Positions 16,005-25,882 of a stretch of DNA of 64,000 bases are shown piece by piece. The position numbers were made by a program, and so were the translations under genes. Location of the stretch: assembly GCA_900079685.1 (NCBI GenBank), contig LT599018.1, positions 2,209,486-2,273,485 on the forward strand. Reading direction: 5' to 3'. Within the stretch, counting starts at the first letter, position 1. The number at the start of each line of letters is the position of its first letter. The notes below the pieces were generated by a model. That model had not been told where the DNA came from. It saw only the letters and a program-made list of their open reading frames with translations, and did no database searches. The stretch comes from an uncultured delta proteobacterium (GTDB taxonomy: Bacteria > Desulfobacterota > Desulfovibrionia > Desulfovibrionales > Desulfovibrionaceae).

Positions 16005-17966
16005 TTAATGCCTTTTTTTCTTTTCCCGCCCGCCGTCGCTGAACCTGCCGCCCCTGTCACGGCGGCCCTCGCCGTTCCTCTTCGTATGCGGCGCTTCGTC
16101 CCTCTCGCCCCGGCCTTTCTTTTCCGCTCCAAAACGGCGCTCTTCCCGCCCGCCCTTTCCGTCAAACGGCCTGCCGCCTTTTTCCTGCCCCAGCAGAATA
16201 TAATGCTGGCGCATGCGGTCCGCGTCCGTCCGGGCCACGGGGATGGGTTCCCCCTTCACGTCCTTGCCCGCGTAGTACATGGCCGTCGCCACCGTGCCGG
16301 GCGTGGGGATGAAGCACTGCACCTGGCGCGGGCTCCAGTTGCGCTGTTTGAGCCAGGCGGCCAGTTCCCGCATATGCGCGTCCGTACAGCCGGGATACGC
16401 GCTCATGAGGTACGGGATGACGTACTGCTCCTTGCCCGCCGCGCCGGACAGCTTCCCGAACCGCTCCAGAAATTTCTCGAACACCGCGCGGGACGGTTTG
16501 CGCATGAGCCGCAGCACATCCTCGGCAATGTGTTCCGGCGCTATTTTAAGCTGCCCGCCCGTAAATTCCTGGGTGTAGGCTTGCAGCGCCGCGTCATCCG
16601 CGAGCGCCAGGTCGAACCGCACCCCGCTCGCGACGCGCACGTGCCGGACGCCTTCCTGCCTGCCCGCCTCGCGCAGCATGGCCGCACCCTTGGCCTGATC
16701 CACGCTGAAAAACGGGCACACGGCGGGAAACAGGCAGCTTGCCCGCCCGCACGTTGTCGCGTCGCTTGTGCAGGCCGCCTGCCACATGTTGGCGCTCGGC
16801 CCGCCGATATCGCTGATGGACCCGGCCCAGGCCGGAACCTTGCCGTTCACCGTTGTCGCCGCGATGCGCCGGGCCTCGCCAAGGATGGACTCTTTCCCGC
16901 GCGAGGCGATATGCCGCGTCTGGTGCAGGGCCAGGGAACAGAAGGCGCACCCGCCGCCGCAGCCGCGATGGCTGGTGATGCTGGAGCGGATCATCTCCCA
17001 GGCCGGGATGGGGTCCGTATAGGACGGATGCGGCAACCGACTGTAGGGCAACGCGTACAGGGCGTCCATGGCTGCGGTTGTCAGGGGCGGGACCGGCGGG
17101 TTCATGACCACGACCCTGTCCCCGCTGGCCTGCGCCGCCGGGCTTTTTCCCTGGTGCACCTGCCGTTCCATGGCAACGGTGGCCGCCACCAGCAAAAAGG
17201 GGTCCCCTTCAATGGCCTCAAAGGACGGCAGGCGGAGGGTATCCGCCGGGAGCAGCATATCCGCGTCTTTTGCGGCCACGGCCCAGGCCGTGCCGGGGAT
17301 CTTCCGGACGCGTTCCGCGAACAGGGCGCGCACGGGCGCGTTCTCTTGCCCGAATCCTTGCCCCGCTTGGGTCACGGCGTCCTCGGCAGCGTGGGCCACG
17401 CCCTCAAGCGCGGTTTCGCCCATGCCGTAAACCAGGACGTCCGCCTTGCTGTCCAGCAGGATGGACCGCCGCAGGGAGTCGGTCCAGAAATCGTAATGGG
17501 CCGCCCGCCGCAAGGAGGCCTCAATGCCGCCGATGACCACGGGCAGACCGGGAAAGGCCCTGCGCACGAGGTTGGCGTACACGATGACGGCCCGGTTCGG
17601 GCGTTTCCCGGCCTGGCCGCCGGGGGTATAGGCGTCGTCCGAGCGCTGCTTGCGGAACGCGGTATACCGGGCCAGCATGGAATCGATGGCCCCGGCCGTG
17701 ACGCCCGCGAACAGGCGCGGCCTGCCCATGCGGGCGATATCCTCCGTCGCGGCGTCCCCTTCCCAGCGGGGCTGGGCCGCCACGCCCACCCGGAAGCCCC
17801 TGTCCACCAGGTACCGCCCCAGAAGGGCCGTGCCGAAGGACGGGTGGTCCACATACGCGTCGCCGGAGACGAGCAGGATATCCAGCTCTTCCCAGCCGAG
17901 AGCATCCATTTCCTCACGGGTCATGGGTAAAAATAACGGTTGGGACAAGGGGCGGGCGGCGGGCAC
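16005..17966 (-). CDS. ygiQ: YgiQ-family radical-SAM protein
   Basis: 653 aa. N-terminal Rossmann-like domain starts [17 protein letters not shown] and [15 protein letters not shown], both family signatures. The radical-SAM cluster motif is CGGGCAFC near residue 330 ([17 protein letters not shown]). The C-terminal tail (about 585-653) is basic and Arg/Gly/Glu-rich, likely disordered. The reaction of this large, widespread family is not established. The start at 17966 is likely; [10 protein letters not shown] at 17924 is the alternative, but family members have residues before it. Transcribed alone and followed by palindrome D. Confidence 0.9.
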   Translation of the reverse strand: MPAARPLSQPLFLPMTREEMDALGWEELDILLVSGDAYVDHPSFGTALLGRYLVDRGFRVGVAAQPRWEGDAATEDIARMGRPRLFAGVTAGAIDSMLARYTAFRKQRSDDAYTPGGQAGKRPNRAVIVYANLVRRAFPGLPVVIGGIEASLRRAAHYDFWTDSLRRSILLDSKADVLVYGMGETALEGVAHAAEDAVTQAGQGFGQENAPVRALFAERVRKIPGTAWAVAAKDADMLLPADTLRLPSFEAIEGDPFLLVAATVAMERQVHQGKSPAAQASGDRVVVMNPPVPPLTTAAMDALYALPYSRLPHPSYTDPIPAWEMIRSSITSHRGCGGGCAFCSLALHQTRHIASRGKESILGEARRIAATTVNGKVPAWAGSISDIGGPSANMWQAACTSDATTCGRASCLFPAVCPFFSVDQAKGAAMLREAGRQEGVRHVRVASGVRFDLALADDAALQAYTQEFTGGQLKIAPEHIAEDVLRLMRKPSRAVFEKFLERFGKLSGAAGKEQYVIPYLMSAYPGCTDAHMRELAAWLKQRNWSPRQVQCFIPTPGTVATAMYYAGKDVKGEPIPVARTDADRMRQHYILLGQEKGGRPFDGKGGREERRFGAEKKGRGERDEAPHTKRNGEGRRDRGGRFSDGGREKKKRH

Positions 17967-18307
17967 GATATTTCTCCAAAAACGGCGCGGAATGCGCTTT
18001 GCGGCAGTGTACCCTCACGGAAGCGGGGAGGCAAGCTGCCGGAAGCGAAAGGGAAAACGGTTACTTTCATGCAAAAAAAACCGGGAATGGTGAACGTATG
18101 CGGCGCCGCGTCCGCGGCGACAAAAAAAGGAGAGCCTCCGAGCGCTCGCCGGCAAACATCGGCGCCATAGCAGCCTGGGTTCGCATGATATCTTTGCTAA
18201 CGGCGGTATAACCCGCCCATGGATATCGTGTAATGGGAGTTTGTGGACGAATCCTTGCGACGCACCCCACGCTGTTCACCATGAGCCGCGCCAGGGAGGA
18301 TACGCGT
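17967..18307. other. Divergent intergenic region ygiQ / AspT-type transporter
   Basis: About 340 bases without a credible gene. It contains a small perfect hairpin (CGCCGCG-TC-CGCGGCG, 18104-18119). AGGGAGGA at 18294-18301 is the ribosome-binding site of the next gene. No promoter with both boxes was convincing. Confidence 0.5.
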
Positions 18308-19996
18308 ATGTGCTGGTTTTTAGCCCTGTTTTCCGGGCATGGCGTCGCGGCGGCCGTTGTCGCGCTGACGCTGACCATCGTTCTGGGCCTCGCCATCGGC
18401 CTGATACCGTTCAAAGGCATCCGCATCGGCGTGGGCGGCGTGTTGTTCAGCGGCCTCTTCCTTTCCCACTGGGGGCTGGGGGCTGACCCGGAAATATTGC
18501 ATTTCGTCAGGGAATTCGGGTTGATACTCTTCGTCTTTTCCATCGGCATGCAGGTCGGGCCGGGGTTTGTGGATTCGCTGCGCCGCCGGGGCCTGCGCCT
18601 CAACATTCTTGCGGCCGTCAACGTTTTCGCGGGCGTGGCCGTGACCGTCGTCCTCTTTTTCCTCTGCGCCTTGCCCCTGCCCATCGCGGTAGGGTTGTTC
18701 AGCGGCGCGGTGACCAACACCCCCTCCCTTGCCGCTGCCTCGCAGGTGTTCATGGAAATCATGCCGGATGCCGCCTCCCAGGCCATCGGCGAGGCGGGCC
18801 TGGCCTACGCGATTGCTTATCCGTTCGGCATTTTCGGCATCATCCTGACCATGCTGCTGACCCGCGCCGTGTTCCGGGCGGACCCGGCCAAAGAACTGGC
18901 CGCCATGGAGGAAGAGGAGAAACGGCGGAACCCGCCCCTGGAAACCATGGACATGGCCGTGACCAATGCCAACCTCTTCGGCATCCGCATCAAGGATATC
19001 CCCGGTTTGAAGGGTCTCGACCTCGTCATCTCCCGGGTGCGCGGGGCCGGGGAAAACGCCGAAATCCTGGCCGCCACCCCGGATATTTTGCTGCACAAGG
19101 ACATGACCCTCCACGCCGTGGGCGCGAAAGAAGCGCTCAAGCAATTGCAGATGATCATCGGCGAGCAGGTGGACACCAATTTGTGCGAGCTGCCCGGCCC
19201 GCTTTCCGTGCGGCGCATGGCCGTGACCCGCTCCAGCGTTGCGGGCAAAACCCCGAAAAGCCTGCACCTGCTCCCGGCCCACGGGGTGACCATCACCCGC
19301 GTCATCCGCGCGGGCACGGAATTCGCCGCGCGGCCCGGCAGCACCCTGCATTTCGGCGACCGGCTGATTTGCGTGGGCACGGAAGAGGCCCTGGACCGGG
19401 CGGAAAAAATCCTCGGCAACTCCACGCGGGATCTGAACCACCCGCACGTGCTGCCCATTTTCCTGGGCATTTTGCTGGGCACCATTCTCGGCAGCATTCC
19501 GGTGGCCGTGCCGGGTCTGCCTTCCGGGGTAAAGCTCGGGCTCGCGGGCGGCCCGCTGCTGGTGGCCATTCTTTTGAGCCGCGTGCACCACGTGGCCGGC
19601 ATGACCTGGTATCTGCCCATGCCCGCCAACCTGGTCCTGCGCGAGGTGGGCATTGCGCTGTTCCTGGCCTGCGTGGGCCTTAACGCCGGGGCCGGGTTCA
19701 TGCCCGCCATCATGAGCGGGGCCGGGTTTTACTGGATGGCCGCGGGCGCGTGCATCACCTTTATCCCGCTCTGCCTGACGGCCGCGCTCGGGAAGTTCTG
19801 GTTCGGCATCGACTACGTGACGACCTGCGGCCTGCTGGCGGGCAGCATGACGGACCCCCCGGCCATTGCCTTCGCCTCCCAGATGCTCAACTCCGACGCG
19901 CCCATGGCGGTCTACGCCACGGTCTACCCCCTGACCATGATCCTGCGCATCCTGATGGGGCAACTCCTGGTGCTGGGGCTTTTTTTGTTTATATAA
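18308..19996 (+). CDS. AspT/YidE-type putative transporter
   Basis: 562 aa. Two homologous membrane halves (about 1-175 and 380-562), each with five or six hydrophobic segments, flank a soluble middle with two RCK-C-like regions (about 210-290 and 300-375). This is the AspT/YidE/YbjL layout. Known AspT exchanges aspartate and alanine; the substrate here is unknown. Start chosen at MCWFLALFSGHG because AGGGAGGA stands 6 nt before it; an open extension from 18233 has no membrane character. It is a single gene ended by a strong terminator. Confidence 0.9.
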   Translation: MCWFLALFSGHGVAAAVVALTLTIVLGLAIGLIPFKGIRIGVGGVLFSGLFLSHWGLGADPEILHFVREFGLILFVFSIGMQVGPGFVDSLRRRGLRLNILAAVNVFAGVAVTVVLFFLCALPLPIAVGLFSGAVTNTPSLAAASQVFMEIMPDAASQAIGEAGLAYAIAYPFGIFGIILTMLLTRAVFRADPAKELAAMEEEEKRRNPPLETMDMAVTNANLFGIRIKDIPGLKGLDLVISRVRGAGENAEILAATPDILLHKDMTLHAVGAKEALKQLQMIIGEQVDTNLCELPGPLSVRRMAVTRSSVAGKTPKSLHLLPAHGVTITRVIRAGTEFAARPGSTLHFGDRLICVGTEEALDRAEKILGNSTRDLNHPHVLPIFLGILLGTILGSIPVAVPGLPSGVKLGLAGGPLLVAILLSRVHHVAGMTWYLPMPANLVLREVGIALFLACVGLNAGAGFMPAIMSGAGFYWMAAGACITFIPLCLTAALGKFWFGIDYVTTCGLLAGSMTDPPAIAFASQMLNSDAPMAVYATVYPLTMILRILMGQLLVLGLFLFI

Positions 19997-20019
19997 AACA
20001 GCGTCGCCCTGAAAAACAA

Positions 20020-20056
20020 AAGCCCGTCCGGTTTCCCGGACGGGCCTTGTTTTTTC
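20020..20056 (+). terminator. Terminator of the AspT-type gene
   Basis: AAGCCCGTCCGG and CCGGACGGGC pair around a short TTTC loop, then CTTGTTTTTT. The stem starts about 25 nt after the stop. The gene on the opposite strand ends at 20068. Confidence 0.85.
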
Positions 20057-20067
20057 AGATCAGCGCA

Positions 20068-20604
20068 TCAGCGCCGCGCCTGCTGGCGGCCGCCCCGGTC
20101 GTGCCCGCCGCCGAAGCCGCCCCTGGCGTGCTTGTCGTTGTGCCGGTCGCCCTTGCCCTTGTCAAAGCCGGGACCGTTGCCGTGCTTGTTTTGCCCGTGC
20201 CACTGGGGCTTACCGTGCTTGTCCTTACCGAACTGATGGCCGTTGCCGTGCTTACCCGCGTGCCGGCCGGGGTGTCCCTGCCATCCAGGCTTGCCGTGCT
20301 TGCCGTACTGGTGGCCCTTCTGGAAGTGGCCGGGCTTGCCGTGCTTGTAATGCTTGTAGTGCTTGTCCTTGCCGTAATAGTGGCCGGAATCCCGATGCCG
20401 GTGGTTGTCATACGAAGTGTATTCCCTGGAATAGGCCACCTGGATGCCGACCCCGTCCAGGTCGTAGCCCACGCTGACGCTCCGCTCGTTGCTCGAGAAA
20501 GCGCTCCCCGCCAGGGCCGGGGTGGAGCTGAACGCCGCGATGAGCCCGGCGGTGATAAGGCATGCCATGATCTTGATATTGCGGGATACGGTGTTCGTAC
20601 GCAT
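20068..20604 (-). CDS. Secreted His/Gly/Lys-rich protein, putative metal binder
   Basis: 178 aa. A Sec signal peptide (about 1-32, ending TPALAG) is followed by a short folded-looking stretch (SVSVGYDLDGVGIQVAYSRE). From residue 65 on the protein is dominated by His, Gly and Lys in loose repeats (GKHGKPGW, GKDKHGKPQWHG). Such His-rich tails bind Ni, Zn or Cu in other proteins; that is inference. AAGGAGA is well placed before MRTNTVSRN, which fixes the start; the open frame further upstream lacks a site. No homologue comes to mind. Confidence 0.75.
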   Translation of the reverse strand: MRTNTVSRNIKIMACLITAGLIAAFSSTPALAGSAFSSNERSVSVGYDLDGVGIQVAYSREYTSYDNHRHRDSGHYYGKDKHYKHYKHGKPGHFQKGHQYGKHGKPGWQGHPGRHAGKHGNGHQFGKDKHGKPQWHGQNKHGNGPGFDKGKGDRHNDKHARGGFGGGHDRGGRQQARR

Positions 20605-20769
20605 ATGGGTCTCCTTTACGTTTGAGGCGCAATTGTGCCGAAAGGCGCGTCTCATTGTTCTTGAGTCCCTTTTACCGCCCGGATGTTGCCGGGGAATGAA
20701 ACAGATGTGGAAAGATATGGCGGAATATAAAAAAGTATGAAACCGGCGCGAAAGCGCGAAACGGAACGG

Positions 20770-21573
20770 TCAGAGGGGGATGACGTCGCCGTCGTCCGGC
20801 ACGAAGATATTGCCGTGGAAAAACTCCCGCCCTTCCGCCGTGTACAGTTCCTTGCGGGAGTGGATGTTAGCGTCTTCCGTGTGCCAGAGCACCAGGTTGC
20901 CCGCGCCCAGACGGGTTGCCAGCTCGCAGGCGTCCCTGACCGTGCTGTGGTGCTTTTCGTACGGTTTGAACCGGTCCCGCTGGCTGTAGAGGCAGAACGC
21001 CTCGTGCAGCAGCCAGTCGCTGCCGCGCACGAACGGCTCGCACCGCTCGTTGTACGGCTCGTCGCCGAGGAAGGAGAGTTTTTTGCCGTTCGCCAGGCGC
21101 GTTGTGAAACCGAACTGTTTTTCCTTGGTGGAGTGGATGTCGAAAAAGGTCACGTCCCGGCCCAGAATCCGGCGGGTTTCACCGTCCGCGACCGGCAGGA
21201 TGACGATTCCGGCATCCAGGTGCCTCAGAGCGCTGGCAACCAGCGTCAGCTCCAGGATGGTCCGGAGCTTGACGGCCAGTTCCGCGTGGCAATGGATGGT
21301 AAAAACGCCCTCGTATCTGCCCTGGTTCATGAGGGCCGCGATTTTGCGCACGACCCAGACCATGCCCAGGATGTGGTCGCTGTGGCTGTGGGTGACAAAG
21401 GCCTCATGGATCGCCGTGAAGGCGATGCCCGCTGCGTCCAGGCGGGAGAGAATGGTGTTGCCGCCGCCCGCGTCCACCAGAAAACACGCTTCGCCCTCGG
21501 TGAGGGCGAAGCAGGTGTTGTAGCAGCGGGTGACCATGGCGTGGCCCGTGCCCAGAACGACGAGGTTTTCCAT
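20770..21573 (-). CDS. MBL-fold hydrolase (RNase Z-like)
   Basis: 267 aa, a single metallo-beta-lactamase domain. The metal motif HSHSDH is at 62-67, Asp in LSFLGDEP and a final His in LVLWHTED complete the set. The N-terminus MENLVVLGTGHAMVTR is like RNase Z and related phosphodiesterases. The substrate cannot be told from sequence. It starts 12 nt after the purL stop with a good ribosome-binding site (GGAGAAGGG), so it is co-transcribed with purL. Confidence 0.88.
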   Translation of the reverse strand: MENLVVLGTGHAMVTRCYNTCFALTEGEACFLVDAGGGNTILSRLDAAGIAFTAIHEAFVTHSHSDHILGMVWVVRKIAALMNQGRYEGVFTIHCHAELAVKLRTILELTLVASALRHLDAGIVILPVADGETRRILGRDVTFFDIHSTKEKQFGFTTRLANGKKLSFLGDEPYNERCEPFVRGSDWLLHEAFCLYSQRDRFKPYEKHHSTVRDACELATRLGAGNLVLWHTEDANIHSRKELYTAEGREFFHGNIFVPDDGDVIPL

Positions 21574-21585
21574 CCCTTCTCCGGC

Positions 21586-24500
21586 CTACCAGTTCAGCGT
21601 GGCCTTGAAAGCTTCGGCCAGGCCGTCCACGTTCTCGGTCAACAGCGCCAGGGCGCCGAGGCGGACCACAAGATCCTTCCCGGCCGTGGTTTCGCCGATG
21701 CGGGCGAACTCCTGGCCCTCGAACAGCGCTTCGAAGGCGTCCCGGTGCTTGTCCGGCACGGTCACCAGCAGGCGGCTGGCGGATTCGGCGTACAACAGCT
21801 CGGTCGCGGTAATTTGCAGATCCATGCCCGGCACGAGGGAGATATCCACGTCCGCGCCGCAGCGGCCGCCGAGGGCCATTTCCGCGAGCGCCACGGCAAG
21901 GCCGCCGTCGGACAGGTCGTGGCAGGCGGAAACGAGTCCTTTCAGGGTGGCTTTATGGAACGCGGCATACCGCGCGTTGGCCGAGGAGGAATAGACCTTG
22001 GGCACGGACCCGGCCGGGATGCCCAACTCGGCGGCGGCTTCGCTCCCGGCGAGCTCGCGGGCCGTGCGGCCGAGGATGTAAATGGATTCGCCCGGGCGTT
22101 TGAAATCCGAGGAAACGGCCTTTGCCGCATCCGGGATTTTACCGAGAACGGTGAACAGCACCGTGGGCGGGATGGAAATTTTCACGCCGCCGCCGGTGTA
22201 GTCGTTTTTCATGGAGTCCTTGCCGGAGATGCAGGGCGCGTTGTACGCGATGCAGAAGTCCGCCAGGGCCTGGTTGGCGCGCACGAGCTGGGCCAGCTTG
22301 TAGTGCCCGTCCGGGGTGCGCTCGGACTGAACCGGGTCGCACCAGCAGAAGTTGTCCACGCCTGCCAGCGTCATGGGATCCGCGCCCACGGCCACGGCGC
22401 CGCGCACGGCTTCGTCGACCGCGTTGGCCATCATCCAGTAGGTGTCGAAATCAGAGAATTTCGGGCAGATGCCGTGGGAGAGCACGATGCCTTCCTTGCG
22501 GTCCAGCAGCGGGCGGAGCACGGCGGCGTCGCCGGGGCCGTCGCGCTTCACGCCGACGAGGGGTTTTATCACGCTCCCGCCCTTCACCTCGTGGTCATAC
22601 TGGCGGATGATGTATTCCTTGGAGCAGATGTTCAACCGGCCGAGCATTGTTTTGAGGAACGCGCCCTGCTGCTCGTTGGGAAGGTCCAGCGTGGCCGCAT
22701 CGTCGATCTGCACGGCGCATGCCGGGTCCCACACGGCTTTCAGCTGCATCTGGGGCACGCCGTCGTGCATGAAGTCCATGTCCAGGCAGGCCACGTCCTT
22801 GCCGTCGTAGGTCACGTGGAAGTAGCCGGAATCCGTGAATTCCCCAAGGGCGGAGGCTTCCACGTCCATGGTTTCGGCCAGGGCCAGGAATTCGTCGATT
22901 GTGTCCTTGGGCACGGCCAGGGTCATACGCTCCTGCGCTTCGGACAGCAAAATTTCCCAGGGCCGCAGACCGTCATACTTGAGGGGGGCTTTGGCGAGGT
23001 CCAGGCGGCAGCCGCCCGTGTCTTCCGCCATTTCACCCACGGAGGAGGAAAGGCCGCCCGCGCCGTTGTCCGTAATGGCGGTGTACAGGCCCATGTCCCT
23101 GGCGCGCAGGATGAAATCGTACAGTTTGCGCTGGGTGATGGGGTCGCCGATCTGTACGGCCGTGGCCGGGGATTCCTCGTGCAGTTCCTCGGACGAGAAG
23201 GTCGCGCCGTGGATGCCGTCCTTGCCGATGCGGCCGCCGGCCATCACGATGATGTCGCCGACCCGGGCCTTTTTCTCGTAACCGGGCTTGCCGTTGACCA
23301 CGGCGGGCAGCATGCCGACCGTGCCGCAATAGACCAGCGGCTTGCCGAGGAAACGTTCTTCAAACACCACGGACCCGTTGACCGTGGGGATGCCGGACTT
23401 GTTGCCGCCGTGCTCCACGCCTTCGCGCACGCCTTCCAGAACGCGGCGCGGGTGCAGGAGGCGCGGGGGCAGTTTTTTATCGTAAAAGGGGGAGGCGAAG
23501 CAGAACACGTCCATGTTGCAGACCATGGAAGCGCCCATGCCCACGCCCATCAGGTCGCGGTTCACGCCCACGATGCCGGTCAGCGCGCCGCCGTAGGGAT
23601 CGAGGGCGGAAGGGCTGTTGTGGGTTTCCACCTTGATGGCCACGTCGTGGTCTTCGGTAAAGGCCACCACCCCGGCGTTGTCCGTGAATACGGATTTGCA
23701 GAAGTCCGCATCCCCGAGGTTTTGCCGGATGGTCTTGGTCGAACCCTGGATGTAGGTTTTGAATATGCCGTTGATGGTTTCGGACTTGCCGGTTTCCTTG
23801 TTCTCGTAGTCGATTTTGGCGGCGAATATCTTGTGTTTGCAGTGCTCGGACCAGGTCTGGGCCAACACTTCGATTTCCGCGTCCGTGGGGTCGAGGGGCA
23901 ACTTCGCGCTCTCGCGCGCGGCCCGGATTTTGGGGTCCGCGTAGTACGCTCTGACGGCGTGCATTTCTTCCAGGGAAAAGGCCCAGGTGTTCTCACGGCT
24001 GAGCGCCATGAGCGCTTCGTCATCCATGGCGGCAAGGGGAATGGTCGCCACCTCGGAAACGGCCTGGCCCAGCACCTTGGAGGCCAGGGGCGGGAAGCCG
24101 GGTTCCGCCAGCCACGCCGCGCCGCTCTTGATGCGGAAGCGCTGGATCAGCTCGTTGGCCAGAAGGTCGCGGGCGATGCGCTCCACGTCTTCCTCCGCGA
24201 GGCAGCGCCCCTTTTCCGAGCGCAGGTGGTACTGGGTCCCGGTGTACACGGCGAGTTGGCTTTTGTTGGTAACACCCATGGCCAGCGCCAGGGTGTCGCG
24301 GGCGGTTCTGCCTTCGTTGTCCGTAACGCCTGGGCGGAACATGACTTCCAGCACCCAGTCCGCGTCGGTGGCCGCTTCCGCGAGGCTCGCCTCCTGCAGC
24401 ACGGGGTCGTGCAAAATCCCTTCCTGCGTGACGCGCTTAAGCTGCGCGTCATCCAGGCCGCTGACGGTGAACACGCGCCGCACGGTAACGGACGCCACGG

Positions 24501-24594
24501 CAAGGCCGAGCGTTTCGCGGATGGTGCGGGCAACACCCTGGCCGACGGAGTCGGCAACTTGGGGACGAAGACGGATTGCAACACGCCGGAGCAT
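21586..24594 (-). CDS. purL: Phosphoribosylformylglycinamidine synthase with fused PurS-like N-terminus
   Basis: Makes FGAM from FGAR, ATP and ammonia in purine synthesis. 1002 aa. Residues 1-150 look like PurS-type small domains. Residues 230-1002 are the two-fold PurL core with typical motifs (TWSEHCKHK, KVETHNSPSALDPYGG, GDIIVMAGGRIGKDG, TDNGAGGLSSSVGE, HDLSDGGLAVALAE). There is no C-terminal glutaminase, so a separate PurQ must exist elsewhere. The length is between the small (about 740) and the large (about 1300) PurL classes. It is the first gene of a unit with the MBL hydrolase. Confidence 0.95.
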   Translation of the reverse strand: MLRRVAIRLRPQVADSVGQGVARTIRETLGLAVASVTVRRVFTVSGLDDAQLKRVTQEGILHDPVLQEASLAEAATDADWVLEVMFRPGVTDNEGRTARDTLALAMGVTNKSQLAVYTGTQYHLRSEKGRCLAEEDVERIARDLLANELIQRFRIKSGAAWLAEPGFPPLASKVLGQAVSEVATIPLAAMDDEALMALSRENTWAFSLEEMHAVRAYYADPKIRAARESAKLPLDPTDAEIEVLAQTWSEHCKHKIFAAKIDYENKETGKSETINGIFKTYIQGSTKTIRQNLGDADFCKSVFTDNAGVVAFTEDHDVAIKVETHNSPSALDPYGGALTGIVGVNRDLMGVGMGASMVCNMDVFCFASPFYDKKLPPRLLHPRRVLEGVREGVEHGGNKSGIPTVNGSVVFEERFLGKPLVYCGTVGMLPAVVNGKPGYEKKARVGDIIVMAGGRIGKDGIHGATFSSEELHEESPATAVQIGDPITQRKLYDFILRARDMGLYTAITDNGAGGLSSSVGEMAEDTGGCRLDLAKAPLKYDGLRPWEILLSEAQERMTLAVPKDTIDEFLALAETMDVEASALGEFTDSGYFHVTYDGKDVACLDMDFMHDGVPQMQLKAVWDPACAVQIDDAATLDLPNEQQGAFLKTMLGRLNICSKEYIIRQYDHEVKGGSVIKPLVGVKRDGPGDAAVLRPLLDRKEGIVLSHGICPKFSDFDTYWMMANAVDEAVRGAVAVGADPMTLAGVDNFCWCDPVQSERTPDGHYKLAQLVRANQALADFCIAYNAPCISGKDSMKNDYTGGGVKISIPPTVLFTVLGKIPDAAKAVSSDFKRPGESIYILGRTARELAGSEAAAELGIPAGSVPKVYSSSANARYAAFHKATLKGLVSACHDLSDGGLAVALAEMALGGRCGADVDISLVPGMDLQITATELLYAESASRLLVTVPDKHRDAFEALFEGQEFARIGETTAGKDLVVRLGALALLTENVDGLAEAFKATLNW

Positions 24595-24698
24595 AAACTA
24601 CCCTCTGATAAAAAATGGTTTCCCCCACGGGGGACACATACCTATCACAGAACGGTCCGGAGCAAAAGGAGATTGCTGCGGGGGCGCGGGCCGGAACG

Positions 24699-24730
24699 CC
24701 AAGGGCCGCGACAAACGCCGCGGCCCTTGG
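24699..24730 (-). terminator. Perfect hairpin after the prenyl synthase gene, no U-tract
   Basis: A 12-bp perfect stem (CCAAGGGCCGCG / CGCGGCCCTTGG) with an 8-nt loop starts about 20 nt after the stop of the gene at 24750. No T-run follows on either strand, so it may protect the 3' end or assist Rho-type termination. Confidence 0.45.
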
Positions 24731-24749
24731 GTGCGTAAGACTACCCGCG

Positions 24750-25715
24750 CTAATTCCCGCGCGTTTTGATAAAATCCGGCACCTGTTCCAGGATCTTGCG
24801 CTCCTTGTTGGCCGGGAGCTTGGCCAGGGCTTCCTTGGCCCGCGCAAGGTGGGGTTCGGCCAGATCACGGGTTTGCTTGTCCATGCCCTTCTCGCGCATG
24901 GTCCGGATAATGGCTTCGATTTCCGCTTCCGTGAAGGACCCGGTTTTGAACTTTTCCGCAAACGCTTTCGCCTCGTTCTCCGGCAGGGAATCCATGTAGA
25001 AACGGGTCAGCGGCGTGCATTTTCTTTCGCGCAGGTCACCACCCGAGGGTTTGCCAGTGTCCTTTGACGGCGCGATATCCAGGGCGTCGTCAACGATCTG
25101 GAAGGCGAGGCCCAGTTCCTGCCCGAAGGCGGCGGCGGCCTTTACCTGTTCCTCCCCGGCTCCGGCGCGGTGCGCGGGCAATTCACAGGCGATCCTGAGG
25201 TTCCAGGCGGTCTTGCCCGTGATGATCGCGAGATATTTTTCATAGGGCAGCATGACGTCGCCCAGGTTGTTGAATTCGTCTATTTCGCCCACGGCTGTCT
25301 GGGAAACGGCCTCGGCAAACTGGATGGAAATGAACGAATCGCCGAGTTTCGCCACCATGCCCGCCGCGTGAGCCAGCATCACGTCCCCGCCGAGGATCGC
25401 GACCGTCGGGGTATAGACCGTGTGGGCGGCCACGATGCCGCGCCGCGTGGTGGCGTTGTCCAGGACATCATCATGAAGAAGGCTCGCCACGTGCAGAAAT
25501 TCGATGGCCGCGGCCATGGCGTAGATATCCGGATGGTCACACCCGAAAAGACGCCCCATGGTGACCGCGAGCATGGGGCGCAACCGCTTGCCCCCGGCGG
25601 CAAGGGTATGCCGGGCGACGTCCCGTGCTGAAGCGGGCAGGGCCGCTATCTCTTTTTCCAGAACCGCGTTGATGCGGGGCTGTTCTTCCCGCAACACGCT
25701 GACAAGGCTCAACAT
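24750..25715 (-). CDS. Polyprenyl (all-trans) diphosphate synthase
   Basis: 321 aa. Long-chain trans-prenyltransferase of the IspB/HepT type, which builds the quinone side chain from IPP. Both Asp-rich motifs are present: LLHDDVLDNATTRRG near 80 and FQIVDDALDIAPS near 205, with GGKRLRP near 42. Start chosen at MLSLVSVLREEQ because GGAGA lies 6 nt upstream; five further codons are open before it. It follows mqnB on the same strand (167-nt gap), which fits menaquinone synthesis. The chain length made cannot be read from sequence by eye. Confidence 0.92.
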   Translation of the reverse strand: MLSLVSVLREEQPRINAVLEKEIAALPASARDVARHTLAAGGKRLRPMLAVTMGRLFGCDHPDIYAMAAAIEFLHVASLLHDDVLDNATTRRGIVAAHTVYTPTVAILGGDVMLAHAAGMVAKLGDSFISIQFAEAVSQTAVGEIDEFNNLGDVMLPYEKYLAIITGKTAWNLRIACELPAHRAGAGEEQVKAAAAFGQELGLAFQIVDDALDIAPSKDTGKPSGGDLRERKCTPLTRFYMDSLPENEAKAFAEKFKTGSFTEAEIEAIIRTMREKGMDKQTRDLAEPHLARAKEALAKLPANKERKILEQVPDFIKTRGN

Positions 25716-25882
25716 AGACGATCTCCACATTCCGTATTCCGTAAAAAGCGAATCGAAGGATACTACTACGGCTTATCCCGGAACAAAAGCGTTATCTGCC
25801 ACGGGCACAGGGCGCGCGCACCGTATGACCGGAGCAAAAAACGATACCTGGCTAAGTATCACGCCAAACCGAGGCCTGCCCG

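Noticed and set aside
15753-17930. 725-codon plus-strand frame opposite ygiQ
   Set aside because: Antisense shadow. It also crosses palindrome D.
20737-24738. Open frame of 1333 codons on the plus strand opposite purL and the MBL gene
   Set aside because: It has the His/Gly/Arg/Val-rich composition of a GC-rich antisense shadow and no motifs. The opposite strand encodes clear enzymes throughout.
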